Below are positions 37,589 through 43,518 of a stretch of DNA of 43,518 nt, piece after piece (the stretch's first letter is position 1; every line of letters begins with the position of its first letter). Both the position numbers and the translations under genes were made by a program. Origin of the DNA: an uncultured Bacteroidales bacterium (GTDB lineage Bacteria > Bacteroidota > Bacteroidia > Bacteroidales > FEN-979); the NCBI GenBank assembly GCA_903926565.1, contig CAIYJU010000031.1:1-43518 (forward strand), in the 5' to 3' direction. Below the pieces are notes generated by a model. That model did not search any database. It was given only the letters and a program-made list of their open reading frames with translations, and was not told the origin of the DNA.

Positions 37589-37610
37589 TAATGTAAAAAC
37601 CCTGCGCAAA

Positions 37611-37958
37611 ATGAGAAAGCTTATATCAATACTTTGTCTGGTTACCGTTGTAATCCTGGCATCCTGCTCAAAAAGCAAAACCACTCCAACCCCGGACACA
37701 AACGCAACGTTTAAGTTCAGCAGCATTTCAGCGAATGATACCGTTGTCAAAGTTAACGACCTTATCACCCTGACAGCCAATGCTACCGGCGATGGTCTGA
37801 ATTACGAATGGTCCGCAGCATATGGAACCTTCACCGGAAATGGTGCAAAAAGGGAATGGACGGTTTGTCATGAGGATAAATTTACCATTTCCTGCACTGT
37901 AACAGATAAATACAGCCACTCTGAAACAAAAACCATCGTTGTCAGGTCGCATAACTAA
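37611..37958 (+). CDS. Small Ig/PKD-like lipoprotein
   Basis: I start at ATG 37611, which opens a lipoprotein signal (RKLISILCLVTVVILASCSK with lipidated cysteine). The frame reading from 37446 passes through hairpin array C and is rejected. The 115-residue product is one beta-sandwich domain of PKD type: VNDLITLTANATGDGLNYEW, then GKFTG-like turn AYGTFTGNGAKREWTV and FTISCTVTDKYSHSETKTIVV. It probably sits in the outer or inner membrane periphery. The next gene overlaps its end by 20 bases, which suggests co-translation with an outer-membrane barrel protein, possibly as a partner. I do not recognise a specific function. Confidence 0.8.
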   Translation: MRKLISILCLVTVVILASCSKSKTTPTPDTNATFKFSSISANDTVVKVNDLITLTANATGDGLNYEWSAAYGTFTGNGAKREWTVCHEDKFTISCTVTDKYSHSETKTIVVRSHN

Positions 37959-38904
37959 GCCGGCGCTGGTGTTGATTATCAGCACTGTCTCCCTGTTCCT
38001 TTCCTTTAATGCCAATGCCCAATGCTGTTCAACCGGCAGCCCTGTCGGTGCATCCGTTTATGTGGGGGTTCTTGGAAAAAATTATCTTAGGGGAATTTCC
38101 TATTACCGACACAGCTCTTCCGTTGATTTTTACGAAAAGGATCATAAAGTGCCTAAAACCGGCGGACCGGCAGAGGTTTCAAATTCCAAATTCAATTTTG
38201 CCGGTGTGGCCGTTGCATATGGAGTTACCAAACGGCTGACGATCGAACTTGATGCCGGGTATTTTATCAATAAAACGCAGTACTGGAATCGCGGTGATAC
38301 GATCAGGGGATCCGGTTTCTCAAACGGGACCTTCACCTTTAAATACGGCACCATCATCCGGCCTGTTCAGCAACTTGAGCTCACAACAGGTTTTGGAATC
38401 AGGTTCCCTCTTTCGACCAATCCTCAGTATGTTGACGGTGCAAAATTAAATGCGGATGTACAGCCTTCCACCAATGCATTCGGGGTTTCTGAAATGCTTT
38501 TTTTCAATAAGGGATTTCCCTCAATTTCGTTGCGGCTATTTTCCATCAACCGTTATGACTATAATTTTGCAAACAAGCAGGATTATAAATATGGCAACAT
38601 CCTGCTGAACTCAATATTTGTCTCCAAAAAGATCGCAAAGTATTTTTTCGGACTCCTCCAGGTGCGGAATGAATGGAAGACGAACGACAAAGATTACCTC
38701 AATACCGAAACCGACCATAAGGTAGTCAATTCAGGGTTTGACCTTGTCACCGTTTCACCGCAATTAAGTTACAGCATCGCCGGGAAATGGAACCTCACCG
38801 CAAGTTACGACATCCCGGTTTACAAGTATTACAACGGCAAACAGATGACGCCGGCCTACTCTTTTGCCATCAGCCTTACGCGCGATTTCAACCTGGGGAA
38901 ATAA
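37939..38904 (+). CDS. Outer-membrane beta-barrel protein, unusual start
   Basis: The 321-residue product has a signal peptide (KPALVLIISTVSLFLSFNANAQ) and alternating beta-strand patterns typical of outer-membrane barrels: VAVAYGVTKRLTIELDAGYF, FTFKYGTIIRPVQQLELTTG, VSPQLSYSIAGKWNLTASYD, and an aromatic C-terminal end (AFAISLTRDFNLGK). No ATG exists in the first part. The first usable start is TTG at 37939, which overlaps the end of the lipoprotein gene by 20 bases, so coupled translation is likely. The stop TAA is part of a 26-bp perfect palindrome. Substrate or role is unknown; a transport or structural barrel is possible. Confidence 0.78.
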   Translation: MSGRITKPALVLIISTVSLFLSFNANAQCCSTGSPVGASVYVGVLGKNYLRGISYYRHSSSVDFYEKDHKVPKTGGPAEVSNSKFNFAGVAVAYGVTKRLTIELDAGYFINKTQYWNRGDTIRGSGFSNGTFTFKYGTIIRPVQQLELTTGFGIRFPLSTNPQYVDGAKLNADVQPSTNAFGVSEMLFFNKGFPSISLRLFSINRYDYNFANKQDYKYGNILLNSIFVSKKIAKYFFGLLQVRNEWKTNDKDYLNTETDHKVVNSGFDLVTVSPQLSYSIAGKWNLTASYDIPVYKYYNGKQMTPAYSFAISLTRDFNLGK

Positions 38905-38927
38905 CTGCGGACTTAAGTCCGCAGTTA
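38902..38927. terminator. 26-bp perfect palindrome between convergent genes
   Basis: From TAACTGCGGACTT (38902-38914) the second half is its exact reverse complement (38915-38927). It includes the TAA stop of the barrel gene and ends one base before the stop of the Rh channel gene on the other strand. It can form a strong stem for either transcript. No T-run follows, so bidirectional termination is inferred, not shown. It might equally be one member of a dispersed palindromic repeat family. Confidence 0.6.
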
Positions 38928-38928
38928 G

Positions 38929-40101
38929 CTAGCTCTCCGCATCGAGAAACTCATCCGCATCATCATACGCTTCCAGCTTACGGCCGAATAATGGCAGCAC
39001 TTTCCCGGTAACCATCCCTGTCAGAAATGCAACCACGATGGTGATGAGGATCCCCATGAGCTGGCTCTCCATGTGCAATCCTTTAATAACCGGCAGGGCA
39101 ACCAAACCTCCCATTAATCCTGGAAGTCCGTGCAGGTTTGTTACGCCGCAGGTATCAATGATTTTCATTAGTTTCTGCTGCTTTGACTGGATCACGGCAA
39201 ACCCGAAGGTCGAGAGTCCGCCGGCCATGATACCGATGATCACCGACATCGTATGACTTGCATCAGCACAGGTTGAGCCGATGGCTACACCTCCCGCCAG
39301 GGCAGCATTGGCAATATCGGCAATGCTGATCTTCTTGCGGATGGATACGGAAACGAGATAGGTGGTGAGGGTTGATCCGCACAGTGCAAGGATCACATTG
39401 ACCACAGTATGGGGCATTTGTGCGGCAGGTACCAGGGCAGCGCAGAAACTGGGCCAGAAGATCCAGAGCATCATACTGCCGAGCATCGAGTAGCGGTCGC
39501 TGGTTGCATCGGTTTCGATGGTCTTTTCAAACTCCTGCTTTGTAGTCATTGTAAGAGCAACACCCAACCCGAAAATCGCACCAAAGGCATGGATCACGAT
39601 CGAACCTCCGGTATCGACAACCCCGCCGGCCTTGATAAGCCCCAAACCACCATTCAGCACAATCCATTCATTCAACATGTAAAATGGCACAAATAGCAAC
39701 CCAAGAAGAACGTATTGCTGCATCTTCAGCCGGCCAAGCACGGCGCCTGCTGCGATCAGCAGGCTGGCAGCTCCAAATTCTGCCAGGATCAGCCTCCTGA
39801 TTTCCCCGTCTTCAGTCCCCAGGCCTACCCTGTTGATCAGCATATACATCGGAAGGGAGGTGCTCACCAGCAAAAAGGTGGCTGTCAGCGCCGACCGTCC
39901 GTATTTCCTGACAAATACCATTAAAAATCCGAACCCGATGAGCAGCATGGCCATGATGTGTATGGCCCGGTTGTATTGCTGATCGTCAGTCACCCCTGAA
40001 GCAAGGGTGCTTCCAGCCTCTTCGGCTGCAGAAGATAGTATGGGAAGCCCGGCAAAAATTACCAGCATGGCAAGCATTTTCAAGTTCCTGTGTTGTCGCA
40101 T
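38929..40101 (-). CDS. Rh-type ammonia/ammonium channel
   Basis: The 390-residue protein has about 11 membrane helices after a cleavable-looking N-terminus (MLAMLVIFAGLPILSSAAE). It carries Rh-family marks rather than classic AmtB ones: VDTGGSIVIHAFGAIFGLGV with the first pore histidine, SMMLWIFWPSFCAALVPAA and IIDTCGVTNLHGLPGLMGG with the second pore histidine. Rh proteins conduct ammonia, perhaps also carbon dioxide. No PII (glnK) gene is adjacent, unlike typical amtB loci. Its promoter box lies at 40139. It converges with the barrel gene. Confidence 0.9.
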   Translation of the reverse strand: MRQHRNLKMLAMLVIFAGLPILSSAAEEAGSTLASGVTDDQQYNRAIHIMAMLLIGFGFLMVFVRKYGRSALTATFLLVSTSLPMYMLINRVGLGTEDGEIRRLILAEFGAASLLIAAGAVLGRLKMQQYVLLGLLFVPFYMLNEWIVLNGGLGLIKAGGVVDTGGSIVIHAFGAIFGLGVALTMTTKQEFEKTIETDATSDRYSMLGSMMLWIFWPSFCAALVPAAQMPHTVVNVILALCGSTLTTYLVSVSIRKKISIADIANAALAGGVAIGSTCADASHTMSVIIGIMAGGLSTFGFAVIQSKQQKLMKIIDTCGVTNLHGLPGLMGGLVALPVIKGLHMESQLMGILITIVVAFLTGMVTGKVLPLFGRKLEAYDDADEFLDAES

Positions 40102-40138
40102 TGTTCGTTAGGTTTTGTGAGTAAATCAATAAAGGCGC

Positions 40139-40146
40139 CAAAAGTA
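40139..40146 (-). promoter_or_regulatory. Putative Rh channel -7 promoter box
   Basis: On the - strand this reads TACTTTTG, an exact TAnnTTTG box, 38 bases before the ATG at 40101. No TTG is visible at the expected -33 distance. Confidence 0.5.
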
Positions 40147-40180
40147 TTGTTATTTTATTAACGATCCTAGGAAAATTCAC

Positions 40181-40219
40181 CTCACCCCCCTGACCCCCTC
40201 TCCCCAGGGAGAGGGGGAG
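40181..40219. repeat. GC-rich hairpin repeat, copy 2 (Rh-rbfA divergent gap)
   Basis: CCCCCTCTCC (40194-40203) and GGAGAGGGGG (40208-40217) pair perfectly over a four-base loop. The left flank CTCACCCCCCTGA resembles that of copy 1 in the sufC-sufD gap. It ends 22 bases before the rbfA promoter box. Confidence 0.85.
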
Positions 40220-40241
40220 CGACCATTTACCAAATTTTCAC

Positions 40242-40249
40242 TACCTTTG
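40242..40249 (+). promoter_or_regulatory. Putative leaderless promoter box of rbfA
   Basis: TACCTTTG matches the TAnnTTTG consensus exactly and ends four bases before the rbfA ATG at 40254, so the transcript is likely to start at or next to the start codon. A -33 TTG is not evident. Confidence 0.55.
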
Positions 40250-40253
40250 CACC

Positions 40254-40589
40254 ATGGAATCGACCCGTCAACAAAAGATATCACGCCTGATCCAGAAGGA
40301 CCTGGGCGTCATTTTCCAACAGGAGAGCAGAAACCTCTTTGGAGGGGCTTTGATCACGGTAACCAAGGTCCAGGTGAGCAAGGACCTGGCCATCGCCAAG
40401 GTTCACCTGAGTTTGTTTATCACCACAGATAAACAGGTGCTGCTCGAGAAAATCCGGCATCATGGCCGTGAGATCCGTCATTTCCTGGCGTTGCGTGTGC
40501 ACAACCAGCTGCGTGTCATGCCCGAACTGCAGTTTTTCCTGGATGATTCGCTGGATTACATCGAAAATATAGATAGTTTGCTCAAGTAA
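40254..40589 (+). CDS. rbfA: Ribosome-binding factor A
   Basis: The 111-residue protein matches RbfA over its length: STRQQKISRLIQKDLGVIFQ, VTKVQVSKDLAIAKVHLSLF, REIRHFLALRVHNQLRVMPE and LQFFLDDSLDYIENIDSLL. RbfA binds the small ribosomal subunit and helps mature the 16S rRNA 5' end. It is followed within seven bases by a long palindrome that may end the transcript. In this phylum rbfA is often followed by a LolC/E-like permease gene; here a methyltransferase gene lies between them. Confidence 0.95.
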   Translation: MESTRQQKISRLIQKDLGVIFQQESRNLFGGALITVTKVQVSKDLAIAKVHLSLFITTDKQVLLEKIRHHGREIRHFLALRVHNQLRVMPELQFFLDDSLDYIENIDSLLK

Positions 40590-40596
40590 CTTACTT

Positions 40597-40629
40597 AGAC
40601 CTTCCAGGTTTTAAAAACCTGGAAGGTCT
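40597..40629. repeat. 33-bp palindrome after rbfA
   Basis: AGACCTTCCAGGTTTT (40597-40612) and AAAACCTGGAAGGTCT (40614-40629) are perfect inverted repeats of 16 bases with one central A. It starts seven bases after the rbfA stop. With the AT centre as loop it makes a strong stem of 12 GC-richer pairs. It may be a transcript end or a member of a dispersed palindrome family. Confidence 0.85.
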
Positions 40630-40666
40630 GGTTTGCCATACAAAATTTTGAATTTATTTTTAATTT

Positions 40667-41491
40667 ATGCAGTACGATCCGATAAAAAGAACACTGGGAA
40701 CAGTGTTCAACAAAACACCTTTCCTGCGTATCGTGTTTTATAAACTCCTCGATCTGTTGCTTCTGCGGGCGTGGCATGTGCGCAGGGAGATCAGGAAATG
40801 GGCTGGCGAAACCCGGCATGGTGCCTCAAAAACCAGCAGGTTTATCCTGGATGCAGGTTCCGGGTTTGGCCAGTACACCTATTTTCTCACGGGCCTTCAT
40901 CCCGGTTGGTTTGTGGATGCAGTGGATGTAAAAGACGAACAGATTGCCGATTGCAATGCTTTTTTCACCGGGATTGGCCGGAAAAACGTGCTTTTTGAAA
41001 AGGCCGACCTCACTCAGTTTTCCAAACCCGACCGGTTCGACTTCATCCTTTCAGTGGATGTGATGGAACACATCGCCGACGATGAGGCAGTATTCCGGAA
41101 CTTCTATGATTCCCTTACACAAAAGGGAATGCTGCTGATTTCGACTCCCTCTGACCAGGGTGGTTCCGATGTTCACGATCATGAAGAAGGCGAATCTTTC
41201 ATCGACGAACATGTTCGCGACGGATACAACATCATTGAAATTCAGGATAAACTGAAAAGAGCAGGGTTCACTAAAACAGAGGCCCGGTTTACTTATGGAA
41301 CGCCCGGGAAGATCGCATGGAAACTCTCGATGAAATACCCGATCCTGATGCTGAATGCCACCAAACTCTTTTTCATCCTTCTCCCAATTTATTACCTGGT
41401 TACCTATCCTGTTGCCTTCTTCTGTAACTGGTTGGATACGATCATGGCACATGAAACAGGTACGGGATTGATTGTGAAAGCCTGGAAATAA
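40667..41491 (+). CDS. Class I SAM-dependent methyltransferase with C-terminal membrane segment
   Basis: The 274-residue product has the Rossmann methyltransferase pattern: ILDAGSGFGQYTYFL (SAM motif I, about residue 62), VDAVDVKDEQIADC (motif II), FDFILSVDVMEHIADDEAVF (motif IV, EH type) and GMLLISTPSD. After about residue 200 it carries two hydrophobic stretches (LFFILLPIYYLVTYPVAFF), suggesting membrane association. The substrate is unknown; relatives act on lipids, quinones or glycans. It has no Shine-Dalgarno. It lies between rbfA and a LolC/E-like permease, and might act in envelope biogenesis, but this is only positional. Confidence 0.88.
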   Translation: MQYDPIKRTLGTVFNKTPFLRIVFYKLLDLLLLRAWHVRREIRKWAGETRHGASKTSRFILDAGSGFGQYTYFLTGLHPGWFVDAVDVKDEQIADCNAFFTGIGRKNVLFEKADLTQFSKPDRFDFILSVDVMEHIADDEAVFRNFYDSLTQKGMLLISTPSDQGGSDVHDHEEGESFIDEHVRDGYNIIEIQDKLKRAGFTKTEARFTYGTPGKIAWKLSMKYPILMLNATKLFFILLPIYYLVTYPVAFFCNWLDTIMAHETGTGLIVKAWK

Positions 41492-41498
41492 AAAAAAT

Positions 41499-41534
41499 GC
41501 AAATTGCAAATTGCAAAGTCAAATTGCGAAATTT
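41499..41534. repeat. Tandem 7-base AT-rich repeats
   Basis: GCAAATT, GCAAATT and GCAAAGT stand in tandem (41499-41519), followed by a related CAAATTGCGAAATTT. The period is the same as in the sufB-sufC gap although the unit differs. The rest of the gap to 41606 is AT-rich with nothing else I can name. Confidence 0.75.
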
Positions 41535-41606
41535 AAGAGCGCATTAACGTATATCATCTGATTAACCGACTGATTCGTAAATAGCAAATCTCAAAATCAT
41601 ATATTT

Positions 41607-42842
41607 TTGAATTTTCCGTTCTACATCGCCCGCCGGTACCTGGTTTCAAAGAAATCTCACAACATCATCAACATTATTTCAGGGATTTCAGTGGTTGGGG
41701 TTGCGATTGGCACCATGGCGCTGATTATTGTTCTCTCCGTATTCAACGGGTTTGACAAGCTGGTTGTTTCCCTGTTCAGTTCGTTCAATCCCGGCATTCA
41801 GATCACTCCCGGCCATGGCAAGACATTCGACCTGAAGACCTTTCCACTTGCACAGTTGCAAAAAATCCCGGGGGTACTTCACATTACAGAAGTGATCGAA
41901 GAAGATGCGTTATTAAAATACAAAGACAACCAGAGCATTGTCACCCTGAAGGGGGTAAGCGATGCATTCATGCAGATGAGCGGACTTGACACCATGATGG
42001 TGGAAGGTAATTTCATGCTGGAGGATGGCGACAAAGACTACGCATTGCTCGGTTATGGTGTGGCAGGAACCCTCAACGCCAATCTGCAGGACTACATCAA
42101 CCCGATTACCGTTTATGTCCCGCGGCGGGATGCCAGTTTTTCCGGTGGTTTTGAAAATGCCTTCAATACAGAGATTATTTTCCCGTCAGGTTTTTTTCAG
42201 GTCCAGTATGAGTATGATGTGAAATACGCCATCCTGCCGCTGCGGTTTGTGAAGAAGTTGCTTGACTATGGAGAGGAGCGCACTTCTCTCGAAATTGACC
42301 TGGCAAAGGATGCAGATGGTTCAGAAGTACAATCGGCAATTAAAACTCTGCTGGGGAATCAGTTTACCATCAAAAACCGGTATCAGCAGCAGGAAATCCT
42401 ATACAAGATCATGGTTTCAGAGAAGAATTACATTTTCATGATCCTCACACTGATCCTCATCATCGCCACCTTCAATGTAATCGGGACCCTGACCATGCTT
42501 ATTCTTGATAAGAAAAAAGATATCGCGGTATTACGCAGCCTGGGTGCCGGTCCGAATCTGATCCGGCGTATCTTCCTCTTTGAAGGTGTTCTGATCTCGC
42601 TCATTGGTGCTGTGCTTGGACTGACACTCGGAGCACTTGTATGCTGGGTTCAGATCCGGTTCGGCCTGGTCAGACTGGGTTCGGCCGACAGCAGCTTTGT
42701 GGTAAGCGCCTATCCGGTCGTGATGAAGGCAGCCGACTTTTTAATCATCTTCTTTACGGTGATGCTGATCGGTATCCTGTCAGCTGTTTACCCGGTTTAT
42801 AACATCCGTAAGGTTGATACCACGATAACCAGGCCGGAATAA
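41607..42842 (+). CDS. LolC/LolE-like ABC permease (FtsX family), TTG start
   Basis: The 411-residue protein begins at TTG with NFPFYIARRYLVSKKSHNII, exactly the family N-terminus, so the TTG start is credible. It has one N-terminal membrane helix (VVGVAIGTMALIIVLSVFNG), a periplasmic MacB-like domain (about 50-265), and an FtsX domain with three more helices (from FMILTLILIIATFNVIGTLT, then ISLIGAVLGLTLGALVCWV and FLIIFFTVMLIGILSAVYP). It contains the cytoplasmic loop LDKKKDIAVLRSLGA that contacts the ATPase. Relatives extract lipoproteins from the inner membrane; other family members serve efflux. The matching ATPase gene is not in the window. Confidence 0.92.
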   Translation: MNFPFYIARRYLVSKKSHNIINIISGISVVGVAIGTMALIIVLSVFNGFDKLVVSLFSSFNPGIQITPGHGKTFDLKTFPLAQLQKIPGVLHITEVIEEDALLKYKDNQSIVTLKGVSDAFMQMSGLDTMMVEGNFMLEDGDKDYALLGYGVAGTLNANLQDYINPITVYVPRRDASFSGGFENAFNTEIIFPSGFFQVQYEYDVKYAILPLRFVKKLLDYGEERTSLEIDLAKDADGSEVQSAIKTLLGNQFTIKNRYQQQEILYKIMVSEKNYIFMILTLILIIATFNVIGTLTMLILDKKKDIAVLRSLGAGPNLIRRIFLFEGVLISLIGAVLGLTLGALVCWVQIRFGLVRLGSADSSFVVSAYPVVMKAADFLIIFFTVMLIGILSAVYPVYNIRKVDTTITRPE

Positions 42843-42930
42843 AACCCAGGTAACATACATAATTACTGCCATTTCAAATCAATACACGCTTAATATTTTA
42901 TTCTGCTGTTTAACGTATTGGTATAAATTG

Positions 42931-42938
42931 TAACTTTG
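42931..42938 (+). promoter_or_regulatory. Putative C25 protease -7 promoter box
   Basis: TAACTTTG matches the TAnnTTTG consensus exactly, 40 bases before the ATG at 42979. A TTG at 42918 is only ten bases away, too close for the usual spacing. Confidence 0.55.
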
Positions 42939-42978
42939 TTATGTTTCAAAAGCATTTAACAATTTAAAATTGATTTTT

Positions 42979-43518
42979 ATGCGTAAAACTTTTGTACTTC
43001 TTGCCATGTTATCATGGACGGCATTCGGATTTACCGGAAACTGGGTTGGAATCAACAGCAATTTACCTGCCCCGGCCAACATCAGGCTGGTCGCTTCAAC
43101 CATTGAGCGGTCAACCGTTCAGTTCTCCATGGATGGATTCAGCCTTCGTGAAGTGCAAACACCCAATGGCTCGGCTTTTTCAGTCGAAGTTGAGAAATCC
43201 ACCCCCATCCTGGAGGCAGGATCGCCTGATCTGCCCAAATTCACAGCTTCACTGGTTATCCCGGATCAGGCCGGGATGAGTTACAGGGTCATTTCATCTG
43301 ATTATAAAGATTATCCGGACATGCTGATTGCCCCCTCAAAAGGAATGATCATGAGGGATGTTGACCCGTCAACGGTGCCATACACCTACGGTACAAGTTA
43401 TTCCACAGATGGTTTCTACCCCGGATCAATTGCCGGCACCCGTGAACCATACATCATCCGTGATGTCCGTGGTCAAACGCTTATTGCTTACCCGTTTCAA
43501 TATAATCCGGTTTCCAAA
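42979..43518 (+). CDS. Gingipain-like (C25) cysteine protease, N-terminal propeptide part (3' end outside window)
   Basis: The frame is open to the window end (180 codons) and has no stop here. It starts with a signal peptide (MRKTFVLLAMLSWTAFGFTG). The following sequence resembles the propeptide of gingipain-type C25 peptidases: VQFSMDGFSLREV, EAGSPDLPKFTASLVIPDQA and DYPDMLIAPSKG. The catalytic Cys-His domain and any sorting domain would lie downstream. In the family these are T9SS-secreted cysteine proteases whose propeptide keeps them inactive until export. The assignment rests on the propeptide only. Confidence 0.75.
   Translation, partial: MRKTFVLLAMLSWTAFGFTGNWVGINSNLPAPANIRLVASTIERSTVQFSMDGFSLREVQTPNGSAFSVEVEKSTPILEAGSPDLPKFTASLVIPDQAGMSYRVISSDYKDYPDMLIAPSKGMIMRDVDPSTVPYTYGTSYSTDGFYPGSIAGTREPYIIRDVRGQTLIAYPFQYNPVSK

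Noticed and set aside
37446..37610. N-terminal extension of the lipoprotein (NPVRVADPVRV)
   Set aside because: It is read from hairpin array C and lies before the promoter box; the ATG at 37611 opens a proper lipoprotein signal.
41602..41609. TATTTTTG as a promoter box for the LolC-like gene
   Set aside because: It overlaps the TTG start codon itself, so a transcript from it would lack the start.

Overview
The window reads as chromosomal DNA of a Bacteroidota bacterium, probably from Bacteroidales or a close relative. Several proteins end in the type IX secretion (T9SS) type A sorting domain with its YPNP motif. Promoter -7 boxes of the form TAnnTTTG recur, and the suf, RbfA, LolC-like and M16 proteins look typical of that phylum. 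There are no rRNA, tRNA, phage or insertion-sequence signatures, and no stretch over 300 bases lacks a gene.

Region 1 (1-16128, all + strand) is a run of giant secreted proteins. It holds the tail of a T9SS protein, a Cys-rich secreted Ig-like protein without a sorting domain, a 2036-residue multidomain adhesin, a 1843-residue M6 metalloprotease fused to eight SprB repeats, and a seven-bladed-propeller protein with SprB repeats. Four of the five share one C-terminal cassette: a short beta-stack module followed by the sorting domain. They look like a surface or adhesion/degradation set exported by one machine.

Region 2 (16156-28798) is an iron-sulfur (suf) locus on the - strand, in the order sufB-sufC-sufD, a membrane MutS-like ATPase, sufS, sufE. 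It is broken by + strand genes: a PadR regulator plus PspC-domain protein between sufE and sufS, and an M16 protease between sufS and the MutS-like gene. The PadR promoter carries a large dyad over its -33 element. Each gap inside or next to the suf genes holds a different class of repeat.

Region 3 (28869-34574, - strand) holds a response-regulator receiver, a secreted GH57-like glycosidase and a multi-PAS histidine kinase in one close-packed row, suggesting regulated secretion of a glycan-active enzyme.

Region 4 (34719-43518) is housekeeping and envelope: an unusually short S13 D-Ala-D-Ala carboxypeptidase lipoprotein, an MsbA-like ABC exporter, a small Ig-like lipoprotein, an outer-membrane barrel, an Rh-type ammonia channel, RbfA, a methyltransferase, a LolC/E-like permease and the start of a gingipain-like C25 protease.

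The least expected signal is a family of 18-bp-period hairpin arrays (core ACCCTGACGGGGT plus a 5-base spacer) at three places. Two lie in direct orientation on either side of the PspC gene; one of these encodes the tail of PadR and the other fills a convergent gap. The third is inverted, in a divergent promoter region. Several other intergenic palindromes accompany them.
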